Notes under the pieces: model-generated
What the model was told of the DNA's origin: nothing
The model's input: the letters and a program-made list of their open reading frames with translations, nothing else
The model's database searches: none
Made by a program: the position numbers and the translations under genes
Shown: one piece after another, positions 21,917 to 30,421 of the stretch
Numbering within the stretch: the stretch's first letter is position 1
Layout: each line of letters opens with the position of its first letter
Origin: Clostridiales bacterium
GTDB taxonomy: Bacteria; Bacillota; Clostridia; Christensenellales; Aristaeellaceae
Length of the DNA: 64,000 bases
NCBI GenBank assembly: GCA_022787165.1
Contig: JALFVL010000020.1
Location: 45,877-109,876 of the forward strand
Reading direction: 5' to 3'

Positions 21917-22807
21917 ATGGCAATTGAATCCCTTTGCGCGCTGATGGAGGCAGGCAGCGGCCAGGATCTCTTTGAAGCAGTCTTGGAGAGCGACTGCGTC
22001 GACCGCGGCGTCACGCGGGAGGCCTCCCTTGCGCAGATGCAGGCGCTCTACGCCGCCATCCGCCGCGCCGGGGCGGGCTATGATCCCGCGCTGCGCTCGC
22101 ACAGCGGCATGGTCGGCGGCGACGGCGCGAAAATGCGCGCCTATGCCGCCTCGGGCAGGACGATCTGCGGGGACTACATGGCCGGCGTCATCGCGCAGGC
22201 GCTGGAGATGGGCGAGAGCAACGCCTGCATGAAGTGCATCGTCGCCGCGCCGACAGCGGGCAGCTGCGGCGTGCTGCCGGCCGTGCTGCTGCCCTATCAG
22301 CAGCGGGAACAGCTGCCGGATGAAGCGATGGTGCGCGCGCTCTACGTCGCCGGGGCCATCGGCCAGGTCATCGCCGCAAAGGCCTCCATCGCCGGCGCGG
22401 CGGGCGGCTGCCAGGCGGAGATCGGCACGGCCAGCGCGATGGCCGCGGGCGCGCTTTGTTACCTCGCCGGGGGCAGCGCGCAGGCGGTCTGCCACGCCGC
22501 CGCCATCGCGATCAAGAGCCTGCTGGGCCTGGTCTGCGACCCGATCGCGGGGCTGGTCGAGGTGCCCTGCGTCAAGCGCAACGCCGCCGGCGCGATGATC
22601 GCGATGTCCTCGGCGGATATGGCGCTGGCGGGCATCCGCTCCGCCGTGCCGCCCGACGAGGTGATCCTCGCCATGCGCGAGGTGGGCGACAGAATGGACG
22701 TCTCCCTGCGCGAGACCGGAATGGGCGGCATCGCCGCCACACCCTTTGGCCAGGCGATGAGCGAGCGCATGGCCGCAGAGGCGGAGGAAGCCGGCGGCGC
22801 TTCTTGA
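21917..22807 (+). CDS. sdaAA: L-serine dehydratase, iron-sulfur-dependent, alpha subunit
   Basis: 296 residues. Catalytic 4Fe-4S subunit: conserved Cys-bearing motifs APTAGSCGVLPAVLLPYQQ, AAGGCQAEIGTASAM and LVCDPIAGLVEVPC. The sequence RSHSGMVGGDGAKM near residue 60 is also characteristic. It is translationally coupled to sdaAB. Serine degradation is the main carbon/nitrogen catabolic step visible in this part of the window; a decayed relative of functionally similar cysteine desulfidase lies at 4726-5057. Confidence 0.95.
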   Translation: MAIESLCALMEAGSGQDLFEAVLESDCVDRGVTREASLAQMQALYAAIRRAGAGYDPALRSHSGMVGGDGAKMRAYAASGRTICGDYMAGVIAQALEMGESNACMKCIVAAPTAGSCGVLPAVLLPYQQREQLPDEAMVRALYVAGAIGQVIAAKASIAGAAGGCQAEIGTASAMAAGALCYLAGGSAQAVCHAAAIAIKSLLGLVCDPIAGLVEVPCVKRNAAGAMIAMSSADMALAGIRSAVPPDEVILAMREVGDRMDVSLRETGMGGIAATPFGQAMSERMAAEAEEAGGAS

Positions 22808-22838
22808 CCGATTCTTCACGCAAACCGTTTTGCAGCGC

Positions 22839-22868
22839 TTTACAAACCCGCCCGCGAGGCTGTATAAT
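22839..22868 (+). promoter_or_regulatory. Promoter of the tat genes
   Basis: TTTACA (22839-22844) and TATAAT (22863-22868) are 18 bases apart, 33 bases upstream of the first tat start codon. Confidence 0.75.
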
Positions 22869-22901
22869 GATCCCGTAACCATTTCGACGGAGGAGCATGT
22901 C

Positions 22902-23237
22902 ATGTTCAACATCGGCGCAGCCGAACTGATTCTGCTTCTGCTCATCGCCTTTGTCGTCGTCGGCCCGAAGGATCTGCCCAGGGTCGCCCGGGCGCTGGGC
23001 CGCTTTGTCCGCTACATCCGCACCATGATCGAGGAGGTCAAGCGGGAAACCGGCTTTGACGAGGTCGCCGACGAGCTCAGAGGCGTGGAGCGGGATGTCA
23101 GGCAGACGATCAAGGAGGCGGATGTCCGTGCGGATCTGCAAAAGACGGAGCGGGAGCTCAACAAGGAATTCAAGGACATCGAAAAGGACATCAGCTTCAA
23201 GGAATTCAAAGAGAACAACAAAACGGGAGGAAAATAA
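22902..23237 (+). CDS. tatB: Twin-arginine translocase TatA/TatB-type subunit
   Basis: 111 residues from the ATG at 22902 (CGGAGGAG). One N-terminal membrane helix (MFNIGAAELILLLLIAFVVV), then GPKDLPRVARALGRF, the hinge and amphipathic helix of TatA/B proteins, and a long charged helical tail (about 45-111). The Glu early in the membrane helix and the length are more TatB-like than the 64-residue partner that follows after three bases. Assignment as tatB rather than a second tatA is an inference. Function: component of the folded-protein export pore. Confidence 0.82.
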   Translation: MFNIGAAELILLLLIAFVVVGPKDLPRVARALGRFVRYIRTMIEEVKRETGFDEVADELRGVERDVRQTIKEADVRADLQKTERELNKEFKDIEKDISFKEFKENNKTGGK

Positions 23238-23240
23238 CCT

Positions 23241-23435
23241 ATGAGACTGGGAACGATGGAAATTCTGCTGATTCTGGTGCTGGCGCTCGTGATCTTCGGC
23301 GGCGGCAAGATCGCCGGCGTGGGCAAGGCGCTGGGCCAGAGCATCCGCGAGTTCAAGAACGAGGTCAAATCCGACGACAAGGCCGAGGAGAAGGTCGAGA
23401 AGACGGACGCGGACAGCGAGAAGAAGGGCGAGTAA
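23241..23435 (+). CDS. tatA: Twin-arginine translocase subunit TatA
   Basis: 64 residues. Short membrane helix TMEILLILVLALVIFGGGKI, hinge and amphipathic helix VGKALGQSIREFKNEV, then a charged Lys/Glu/Asp tail. This is the standard TatA plan. The gene lies three bases after the tatB-like gene and 138 bases before tatC. Confidence 0.88.
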   Translation: MRLGTMEILLILVLALVIFGGGKIAGVGKALGQSIREFKNEVKSDDKAEEKVEKTDADSEKKGE

Positions 23436-23573
23436 GCCCCAGCGGCGCGTATGGCCTGCGCGTTTTCGCCAACGAAGGCGGACGCCCTCGAGCGCCCGCT
23501 TTTTTTAAGTCCCGCCCCGGGAGGCGCAAGGCCCGACCGGAGCGGGCAACCATCTGAGCCGGAGGTTCTCCCC

Positions 23574-24359
23574 ATGTTCAAGAAAAAAGACTCTCCCTCT
23601 TCCAGCGAGCACGACCAGAGCGTCAACGGCAACGCGCAGCCGCTGCTGGAGCATCTGCTGGCGATGCGCAGGCTGCTCATCGCCTGCTTCGGCGCGCTGG
23701 CCGTGGGCTTTGTCGTCGCGTTCTACTTTCTCTGCTCGCCCGTCATGGATTTCATCACGTCGCCCATCGAGGCGCGCGGCGTCCAGATCATCTATACCGC
23801 GGTGAGCGAGGCCTTCACCACGCAGCTCAAGGTCTCCCTGGTCGTGGGCGTGATTCTGGTCAGCCCGTTCCTGTTCTACCAGATTTGGGCGTTCGTCAAG
23901 CCCGCGCTCTACGACAACGAGATCCGCCTGTTCCGCGCGCTGTTCTTCCTCGCGCTGGGGCTGTTCCTGTTAGGAATCGTCTTCTGCTACCGATACGTCT
24001 ATGCGCTGGCGATCAATTTCTTTCTCGTCGCGGGCGAGGATCTGGCGACGCCGCTTTTGTCGCTTGACAAATACGTCGGCTTCCTCTTCTCCTTCATTCT
24101 GCCCTTCGGCGTGGTCTTCGAGCTGCCCATCGGCGTCTACATGGCCACGCGCATGGGCTGGGTCACCTACGACAAGCTCAAATCCTGGCGCAAGTTCGTC
24201 TTCTTCGGCATCTTCGTGCTCGCCGCCATCCTGACCCCGCCGGACATCATCTCTCAGGTCATGCTCGGCGTGCCGATGTTTCTGCTCTTTGAGGTCGGCG
24301 TGCAGGTCTCGCGCTTCACCAGGCCGAGAAAGACGCCCGACGGTCTGCCGCTTGAGTGA
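23574..24359 (+). CDS. tatC: Twin-arginine translocase subunit TatC
   Basis: 261 residues from the ATG at 23574 (GGAGG site). Six membrane segments. Family motifs are SPFLFYQIWAFVKPALYDNE, SLDKYVGFLFSFILPFGVVFELP and ILTPPDIISQ. The Glu after PALYDN (residue 116, equivalent to E. coli Glu103) is kept. However, the N-terminal HLxELR motif reads HLLAMR, so the conserved Glu (E. coli Glu15, part of the signal-peptide binding site) is Ala30. No twin-arginine substrate was noticed in the window. Confidence 0.93.
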   Translation: MFKKKDSPSSSEHDQSVNGNAQPLLEHLLAMRRLLIACFGALAVGFVVAFYFLCSPVMDFITSPIEARGVQIIYTAVSEAFTTQLKVSLVVGVILVSPFLFYQIWAFVKPALYDNEIRLFRALFFLALGLFLLGIVFCYRYVYALAINFFLVAGEDLATPLLSLDKYVGFLFSFILPFGVVFELPIGVYMATRMGWVTYDKLKSWRKFVFFGIFVLAAILTPPDIISQVMLGVPMFLLFEVGVQVSRFTRPRKTPDGLPLE

Positions 24360-24385
24360 CCGCGGTTTGTCCACACATATCCACA

Positions 24386-24417
24386 ATGGGGTCGGGAGCG
24401 TCTGCTCCTGACCCCAT
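24386..24417. terminator. Strong hairpin after tatC
   Basis: ATGGGGTCGGGAGC pairs with GCTCCTGACCCCAT across GTCT, about 14 base pairs. No T-run follows on the plus strand, so termination is uncertain. Confidence 0.45.
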
Positions 24418-24491
24418 CCATGCTTTGCGCGCCGGATTCGCCCTCTGACGGGGGCGGACCGGCAAATTCTATGAGAAAAGAAGGTCTTTTC

Positions 24492-24863
24492 ATGAAGCTT
24501 GTCCGTCAGTTTGCGATCATTCTGGCGTTCTCCCTGGCGGGGGAGGCGCTGCATGCGCTGCTGCCGCTGCCCGTTCCGGCGAGCATCTACGGCATCGCGC
24601 TGCTCTTTGCCGCGCTCATGCTGCGTCTGGTGCGGGTGGAGGCCATCCGCGGCGCGAGCGGATTTCTGATCGAGGTCATGCCCGCGCTTTTCATCCCGGC
24701 CGGCGTCGGGCTGATGGCCTCCTTCGGCGTGCTCCGGCCGATGCTCGTGCCCATCGCCGTGATCATGGCCGTCTCGACGGTTGTGGTGATGGGCGTCTCC
24801 GGCAGGGTGACGCAAGGCGTCATCCGCCGCGAGCGCCGTGGAGAGGAGGAGCCCCATGCATGA
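24492..24863 (+). CDS. lrgA: LrgA/CidA family membrane protein
   Basis: 123 residues from the ATG at 24492 (AGAAGG site); upstream in-frame starts lack a signal. Four membrane segments with the family features PLPVPASIYGIALLFAALML and FLIEVMPALFIPAGVGLM. Holin-like proteins of this group work with LrgB in murein hydrolase control or pyruvate/small-acid transport. The last eight bases overlap lrgB. Confidence 0.85.
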   Translation: MKLVRQFAIILAFSLAGEALHALLPLPVPASIYGIALLFAALMLRLVRVEAIRGASGFLIEVMPALFIPAGVGLMASFGVLRPMLVPIAVIMAVSTVVVMGVSGRVTQGVIRRERRGEEEPHA

Positions 24864-25548
24864 GTTTGCCGCGTCCTCCGCGTATCTGGGGCTGCTGATC
24901 AGCCTGGCCGTTTACTTTCTGGGCCTGAAGCTCAAGCAGAAGACGGGCCTGGCGCTCTTCAATCCGCTGCTGGTCGCCGTCGCGGGCACGATGCTCTTCC
25001 TGCTCGCCTTTGACATCGATTATGAGGCTTACAATCGCAGCGCCCGGCTGCTCAGCGACCTGCTGACCCCGGCGACCGTCTGCCTCGCCGTGCCGCTCTA
25101 TGAGCAGTTTGAGCGCCTGCGGGCGCATGCGCGCGCCGTGCTTGCGGGCATCGTCTCCGGCGTCATCACGAGCCTCCTGTGCGTGCTCGTGCTCTGCGCG
25201 CTCTTCGGGCTTGACCATGCAGCCTATGTCACGCTGCTGCCCAAGTCGATCACGACGGCCATCGGCATGGGCGTGTGCGAGGAGCTGGGCGGCTACGTCG
25301 CCATCACCGTCGCCGTCATCATCATGACCGGCATTCTGGGCAACATGATCGCGGAGACGGTCTTCCGCCTCCTGCGCATCGAGGATCCGATTGCCCGCGG
25401 CGTCGCGCTGGGCACCTCCGCGCACGCCATCGGCACGGCCAAGGCGCTGGAGCTGGGCGAGGTCGAGGGCGCGATGAGCAGCCTTTCCATCGCCGTGGCC
25501 GGCATTCTGACCGTGTTCGGCGCCAGCCTCTTTGCGGGCTTCCTCTGA
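24856..25548 (+). CDS. lrgB: LrgB family membrane protein
   Basis: 230 residues from the ATG at 24856 (GAGGAGGAG site). Six or seven membrane segments with LrgB landmarks NPLLVAVAGTMLFL, LPKSITTAIGMGVCEELGG and GVALGTSAHAIGTAKALELG. It partners the overlapping lrgA product. The pair is followed by a terminator facing the converging alpha-galactosidase gene. Confidence 0.9.
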   Translation: MHEFAASSAYLGLLISLAVYFLGLKLKQKTGLALFNPLLVAVAGTMLFLLAFDIDYEAYNRSARLLSDLLTPATVCLAVPLYEQFERLRAHARAVLAGIVSGVITSLLCVLVLCALFGLDHAAYVTLLPKSITTAIGMGVCEELGGYVAITVAVIIMTGILGNMIAETVFRLLRIEDPIARGVALGTSAHAIGTAKALELGEVEGAMSSLSIAVAGILTVFGASLFAGFL

Positions 25549-25588
25549 TCGGGGGAAGCGCCCTGCCGCAGAAACAGGAAAACGATAA

Positions 25589-25630
25589 CAAACAGCGGGG
25601 AGCGCTTTGCGGCGCATTCCCCGCTGTTTG
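25589..25630. terminator. Bidirectional terminator between lrgB and the alpha-galactosidase gene
   Basis: CAAACAGCGGGGA (25589-25601) pairs with TCCCCGCTGTTTG (25618-25630) across a 16-base loop. Short T-rich runs follow on each strand. Confidence 0.75.
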
Positions 25631-25742
25631 TTTATGGAATCCTTGGGGCAAGGCAACGGCCTCAGGCACAGAGCCGGAGAACTCCCGGCCCTTTGTCGGA
25701 GCCGAAACCGGCAGCATGCCGGCCCGGCGCGGGCCTTCTCCG

Positions 25743-27911
25743 TCAAAGCGCCAGCAGGTGGAATTGCGTGGCGGTGTAGTCGCCCAGGGGGAGCTTGGGC
25801 GCGATGCCGTGGTACATCAGCTCGTCGCCGCCGTAGACGCGCCCGGTCTCCTCGTCGCGGTAGTCAAGCGCAGGATCGAGCCCCGCAAGGCGCAGCAGCG
25901 TGGGCTTCGTGTTGGGCTGGGCGAGGGCGTATACATGCGTGACGACGGCCTCGCGGCGGTCGGGCGAGACGCTCATGAACGCGCACTCGTTGCCCTCAAA
26001 CGGCGAGCGCAGGCGGTAAAGCGTGCCATAGAGCAGCACGGTCTGCATCGCCTTGACGCGCTCGTTGAGCCGCGCGATGGTCTCAAGCTCCTCCGGGGGC
26101 AGCTTTGACAGGTCGAGCTCGTAGCCGTAGGTGCCGCCCATGGCGACGGCGGCGCGCGTCTCCAGAGGAGAGACGCGGCCCGTCTGATGGTTCGGCACGG
26201 CGGAGACGTGTGCGCCCATCGTGGAGGGTGGGAAGACGAGGGAGGTCGCGTACTGAATGCGGCAGCGCATCCAGGCGTCGGTGTCGTCGGAGCACCAGGC
26301 CTGCGGCATCAGGCACATGAGCCCGAGGTCAAAGCGCCCGCCGCCGCCCGCGCAGCTCTCAAAGAGCACGTTCGGGAATTGCGCGATGACGCGGCGCATG
26401 ATGTCGTACAGGCCGAGGATGTAGCGGTGCCCCAGCTCCTTCTGCCGCGCGGCGGGCAGCGCCTCCGAGCCCCACATGTTGATGTTGCGGTTCATGTCCC
26501 ATTTGACGTAGTCGACGCTGCCGCGCCGCAGCGCCGCGCTGATGGCGTCGACAATGTAGTCGCGCACATCGGCGCGGGAGAGGTCGAGCACGAGCTGATG
26601 GCGGGACTCGATGCGCATGCGGCTTCCGGCATGGATGCACCAGTCGGGGTGGGCGCGGTAGAGGTCGCTGTCCGGAGAGATCATCTCCGGCTCGACCCAC
26701 AGGCCGAACTTCATGCCCAGCGTGTGGATCCGCTCGCTCAGGCCGGCAAGGCCGTGGGGCAGCTTGCGCAGGTCGTCGACCCAGTCGCCCAGGGAGCAGT
26801 TGTCGCTGTCCCTGTGGCCGAACCAGCCGTCATCGAGCACAAAGAGATCGATGCCCACGTCGTGCGCCGTTTTGGCCAGGGAGAGGAGCTTCTCCTCGTC
26901 AAAGCCGAAGTACGTCGCCTCCCAGTTGTTGATGAGCAGCGGGCGGTTTGTCCTCGCGTAGGGGCCGGTCGTGATGTGCGCATGCACGAGCGCGTGGAAC
27001 TGGCGGCTCATGCCGCCAAGGCCTTCGCCGGAATAGCAGAGATAGGCCTCCGGCGTCTGGAAGGCCGCGCCGGGCTCGAGCGTCCAGGAAAAATCGACCG
27101 GCTGAATGCCCAGCTGCGCGCGGGCCATGCCATGCTGATCGACCTGAACAGAGGCCGCGAAGCTGCCGGAATAGCACAGCGCCATCGCGTAGACCTCGCC
27201 CTGCGCCTCGGTCGCGCCCGGGGCGAGCAGCGCCAGGAACGGGCTGGTCTGCACGCTGGAGGCGCCGCGCGTCGTGGAGACGCCCTGGTCGCCCTGCACG
27301 AGCGGGCGCGTGGCGATCTGCCGCTCGCGCGCCCACGCGCCGCTGAGCGTCAGCAGGGAGAAATCGGCCTTTTCAAAGTCGGCGCAGGCGCTGAGCGCGC
27401 GCTCGAGGACGAGGGGAGACGCGCCGCCGTTGACGATGCGCGCGCTGCGGACGACGATGTCCGTATCGGCGTAAATCGTATAGGCGAGCTCGACGGTCAG
27501 GCCGCTTTCCGCGTCGCGAAGGGTCAGCAGCAGCGTCTGCGCGCCCTCGCCGCGGGCGCAGGGCATGCCCTCAAGCGCCGGCTTGCCCTCAAGGATCGTA
27601 TGGCCGGCGTAGCGCAGGTCGAGCGCGGCCGTGCCGTCGCCATGGCGCACGGCGAGCATGCCCTCGCGCAGGTCGCCGCCGCCCATGACCGGGCATTCCT
27701 GGGGCAGCAGGTCAAGCGGCGTCTCATGCAGAGAGAAGCTCTCGTCCGTGTACGGGCACAGACGGGAGAGCAGGTCGTCCGAGACGGCGCGCAGCCGGCG
27801 GCCCCAGTACAGGTGCAGCGGGTACGCGCCCGCCGCGAGGCGGATGATATAGCTGACATGGTCGTTGGAGAGATGGAAGCAGCGATTGCTTTCCTCAAAG
27901 ATGATGGGCAT
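25743..27911 (-). CDS. GH36 alpha-galactosidase
   Basis: 722 residues from the ATG at 27909-27911 (GAGGAGG site). The length fits bacterial GH36 enzymes. An N-terminal beta-sandwich (about 1-310) precedes the catalytic barrel with NNWEATYFGF, FVLDDGWFGHRD, GLWVEPEMISPDSDLYR, VKWDMNRNIN (nucleophile Asp) and WCSDDTDAW (acid/base Asp), then a C-terminal beta domain. It hydrolyses terminal alpha-1,6-galactosides such as melibiose or raffinose. There is no signal peptide, so it acts on imported sugar. No sugar transporter is adjacent. Confidence 0.95.
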   Translation of the reverse strand: MPIIFEESNRCFHLSNDHVSYIIRLAAGAYPLHLYWGRRLRAVSDDLLSRLCPYTDESFSLHETPLDLLPQECPVMGGGDLREGMLAVRHGDGTAALDLRYAGHTILEGKPALEGMPCARGEGAQTLLLTLRDAESGLTVELAYTIYADTDIVVRSARIVNGGASPLVLERALSACADFEKADFSLLTLSGAWARERQIATRPLVQGDQGVSTTRGASSVQTSPFLALLAPGATEAQGEVYAMALCYSGSFAASVQVDQHGMARAQLGIQPVDFSWTLEPGAAFQTPEAYLCYSGEGLGGMSRQFHALVHAHITTGPYARTNRPLLINNWEATYFGFDEEKLLSLAKTAHDVGIDLFVLDDGWFGHRDSDNCSLGDWVDDLRKLPHGLAGLSERIHTLGMKFGLWVEPEMISPDSDLYRAHPDWCIHAGSRMRIESRHQLVLDLSRADVRDYIVDAISAALRRGSVDYVKWDMNRNINMWGSEALPAARQKELGHRYILGLYDIMRRVIAQFPNVLFESCAGGGGRFDLGLMCLMPQAWCSDDTDAWMRCRIQYATSLVFPPSTMGAHVSAVPNHQTGRVSPLETRAAVAMGGTYGYELDLSKLPPEELETIARLNERVKAMQTVLLYGTLYRLRSPFEGNECAFMSVSPDRREAVVTHVYALAQPNTKPTLLRLAGLDPALDYRDEETGRVYGGDELMYHGIAPKLPLGDYTATQFHLLAL

Positions 27912-27959
27912 GGACAGCCTCCTCGTTCCGGCCGCTTGACGCGGCGAGATTGCAACTCC

Positions 27960-28003
27960 AGTATAGGAAAAAACCGCCGTGGTGTCAATGACATCGCGGC
28001 GGT
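27960..28003 (-). promoter_or_regulatory. Alpha-galactosidase promoter embedded in the upstream terminator
   Basis: On the minus strand TTGACA (27983-27988) and TATACT (27960-27965) are 17 bases apart. The same segment forms a terminator for the upstream glycosyltransferase gene: AACCGCCG and CGGCGGTT arms (28003 to 27972) followed by T6. The -35 box lies in the hairpin loop and the T-run lies in the spacer. Confidence 0.75.
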
Positions 28004-28039
28004 TGCTGCGGAGGTTTTTGGGGCGCTGTCCCCGTGCGC

Positions 28040-29209
28040 TCATTCCCTCTCGCCCTTTGCCTCAATCGCCTTGAGGTAGCTTGCCTCAACGCGCTCGGCG
28101 AAGACCTCGGTGCCAAAGGGCCGGGCGTATTCGGGCGCGCGCCGGGCGATGGCGCGGCCCTCGCCCGAGAAGGCGCGCACCAGCCCAGCGAGGAGCGCCT
28201 CGTCGCTGTCCTGCGTCAGGATGCCGCAGACGCCATCCTCGATGACGCCGTCGAGGCATTCGTCGTTGACGGCGCAGACGCACAGGCCTGAGGCCATCGC
28301 CTCGACATAGGTCAGGCCCTGCGTCTCGGAGCGGGAGGCGCTGACGAAGACGTCGCCGATCGCGTAGTAGCGGTCGATCTCCTCCCAGGGCTTCGGCCCG
28401 GGGAGCGAGACGGCGTCCGCGACACCCAGCTGCGCGGCCATTTCGCCCAGGTATTCGCGCTGCGGCCCCTCGCCGACGATCACAAGGCGCACGTCGGGAT
28501 GGCGCTCGCGCAGCGCCGGGAAGACGCGCATCACGCGCTCCAGGTTCTTCTCCCGCGCGATGCGCCCGATGTTGAGCAGCACGCGCTCGCCCGGGCGCAC
28601 GCCGCAGGCCGCGCGCGCCGCCTCGATGTCCTGCGCGCTGCGGCGGCCGGGGGCGAATCGGGCGATGTCCATGCCGCTGGGGATGACGTCGATGGGCGTG
28701 GTCACGCCGTACTTGTGCAGCAGGGAGAGCGTCTTCTCCGTCGGCGTGATGACGCGGTCAAACCGGTCGCACCACCACTGCGAATACTTGCGCGCGATTT
28801 TGCGCGCGGCCTCGTCGGCGACGCCGTGGGTGACGTAGTAGGTATAGTCCTCCCAGACGGTGTGGTAGGTGTGCACGCGCGCGCAGCCGTTGCAATGGGC
28901 GACGTGGCGGCCGAATGCGCCCATGACGAACTCGCTGTTGGTATGCACGACGTCAAAGTCGAGCTTGACCGCCTCCCAGCTCGTAATGGGCGTGGGGAAG
29001 GCGAAGTTGCGGTCCTTGAGCGCGATGAAGGGCGCGGAGGCGATGTAGTGAATGCCCTCGCGCTGGTTTTCCTCCCAGCCCTTGCACTTGGGCGCGAAGA
29101 CGTGTACCTCGTGGCCGCGGCGCGTGAGCTCGCGCTCAAGCGTCAGGCATGAGGTGGCCACGCCGTTGATCTCGGGGTAAAACGTATCGGTAAACAGGCC
29201 AATCTTCAT
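28040..29209 (-). CDS. GT4 family glycosyltransferase, diacylglycerol glucosyltransferase-like
   Basis: 389 residues from the ATG at 29207-29209 (AAAGGAGAG site); the frame upstream of this is not coding. Two Rossmann domains. The start MKIGLFTDTFYPEINGVATS is characteristic of the 1,2-diacylglycerol 3-glucosyltransferase-like GT4 group. The C-terminal donor site has LLNIGRIAREKNLERVMR, LVIVGEGP, and the E-x7-E stretch SETQGLTYVEAMASG. It probably adds a sugar to a membrane lipid or envelope glycan. It shares a divergent promoter region with the aspartoacylase-like operon. Confidence 0.85.
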   Translation of the reverse strand: MKIGLFTDTFYPEINGVATSCLTLERELTRRGHEVHVFAPKCKGWEENQREGIHYIASAPFIALKDRNFAFPTPITSWEAVKLDFDVVHTNSEFVMGAFGRHVAHCNGCARVHTYHTVWEDYTYYVTHGVADEAARKIARKYSQWWCDRFDRVITPTEKTLSLLHKYGVTTPIDVIPSGMDIARFAPGRRSAQDIEAARAACGVRPGERVLLNIGRIAREKNLERVMRVFPALRERHPDVRLVIVGEGPQREYLGEMAAQLGVADAVSLPGPKPWEEIDRYYAIGDVFVSASRSETQGLTYVEAMASGLCVCAVNDECLDGVIEDGVCGILTQDSDEALLAGLVRAFSGEGRAIARRAPEYARPFGTEVFAERVEASYLKAIEAKGERE

Positions 29210-29293
29210 CGATGACTCTCCTTTGTCAGGTTGGACGGGCAGGCCCGGGGAGCGCCCGGCAGGGTCTTCCTTATTTTTCCCATGGATGAAAAC

Positions 29294-29345
29294 AGTATAG
29301 CATAATTCGCTTTTGCTTGCAAATCGCGCCGGTTTGTGATAGGAT
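29294..29345. promoter_or_regulatory. Divergent promoters sharing one palindromic -35 box
   Basis: TTGCAA at 29317-29322 is its own reverse complement. On the plus strand it is followed by 17 bases and TAGGAT (29340-29345); on the minus strand by 17 bases and TATACT (29294-29299). The two transcription units (29404 rightward, 29209 leftward) would therefore use the same -35 hexamer. Confidence 0.7.
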
Positions 29346-29403
29346 TTGAGGAGCAATACAGGGGGAGAGATGCATCTCCCCTTTTTGAAGGTGAGGGACA
29401 AAT

Positions 29404-30372
29404 TTGGCGGTCATCAGGCAAATCACCACGGTGGCGAGCGTCGCCATGCCCATCGAGGAGAAATGGACCGTCCGCCGGTGCCGGTATATGCCCGGCGAGG
29501 GCGCGGCGGGCCGGGTGTGCATCGCGACGGGCATCCACGGGGACGAGATGATGGGCCAGCTCATCGCCTTCGGCGTCGTCTCCCGCATCATGGAGCAGCA
29601 GGAGCACCTGCACGGCATCGTCGACGTCTACCCGATGCTCAACCCGCTGGGGCTGGATATCGGCGAGCGCCTCGTCCCCGCCAGCACGCGGCTGGACATG
29701 AACCGCGCCTTCCCCGGCACGCCCGACGGCACGCCGCTGGAGAGCGTCTGCTACCAGCTCGTGCAGGACATGCGCGGCGCCGATCTCGTGCTCGACATCC
29801 ACGCCAGCACGCAGAACAAGAGCGAGCTCTACGAGGTTCGCTTAAACGCCGCCAGCGCGGCGCAGCTCGCAGCGCAGGCGCGCGCGCTCTGCCCCGAGCT
29901 GATCTGGATCTACCCGGACAAGACGGCCTACGAGGCCTCGCTGACCGGCGCGCTTTGCCGCCTGGGCACCCCCGCGATGATCCTGGAGGCGGACGAGCGG
30001 CGCAGAAAGCCGCAGGAGATCGCCGGCCGCGTCGTCGAGGGCATCTTCTGCAAGCTGCGCGAGATGGGGCTGTGGACGGGCAGCGCCGTGGAGCCGCCCC
30101 GCGCGCAGGAGGAGATTCCCACCATCCGCACGCAGGAGGACGTTCTGCGCGTGACCTGCGAGCATCCGGGCGTCTACGTCCCGGAGGACTGCATCGGCGA
30201 GTGGGTGCGGGAGGGGCGCATCCTCGGGCGCATCATCGACGCGCTCGAGGGCGTCGTGCGCGAGGAGATCAAGGCGCCCTGCGCCGGGCTCGTCTTCAGC
30301 CAGCGCAGCTACTCCGCCGTCTATCCCGGCACGCTGATCGCGCGCCTGCTCAAGCGGCAGGAAGAGGCGTGA
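29404..30372 (+). CDS. AstE/AspA-like zinc hydrolase (succinylglutamate desuccinylase/aspartoacylase family)
   Basis: 322 residues; the start codon is a TTG preceded by a GGTGAGGG site. PF04952-type carboxypeptidase-like fold with the metal ligands intact: GIHGDE (His, Glu) near residue 46 and LDIHAS (His) near 127. MNRAFPGTPDG follows the usual NPxxxxxxxRxxxxDMNRxFPG pattern. The C-terminal 80 residues form a beta-rich domain ending in VFSQRSYSAVYPGTLIARL. It should hydrolyse an N-acyl amino acid or similar amide; the substrate is unknown. A degenerate paralogue follows after 49 bases. Confidence 0.82.
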   Translation: MAVIRQITTVASVAMPIEEKWTVRRCRYMPGEGAAGRVCIATGIHGDEMMGQLIAFGVVSRIMEQQEHLHGIVDVYPMLNPLGLDIGERLVPASTRLDMNRAFPGTPDGTPLESVCYQLVQDMRGADLVLDIHASTQNKSELYEVRLNAASAAQLAAQARALCPELIWIYPDKTAYEASLTGALCRLGTPAMILEADERRRKPQEIAGRVVEGIFCKLREMGLWTGSAVEPPRAQEEIPTIRTQEDVLRVTCEHPGVYVPEDCIGEWVREGRILGRIIDALEGVVREEIKAPCAGLVFSQRSYSAVYPGTLIARLLKRQEEA

Positions 30373-30421
30373 GCGCCGAAAAACCGAAGGAGGGCGGCTG
30401 GCCCCTCCGGGAGGAAAGGCT

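Noticed and set aside
26187..28079. A 630-codon plus-strand frame opposite the alpha-galactosidase gene
   Set aside because: It is a shadow of a GH36 gene whose catalytic motifs are all intact.
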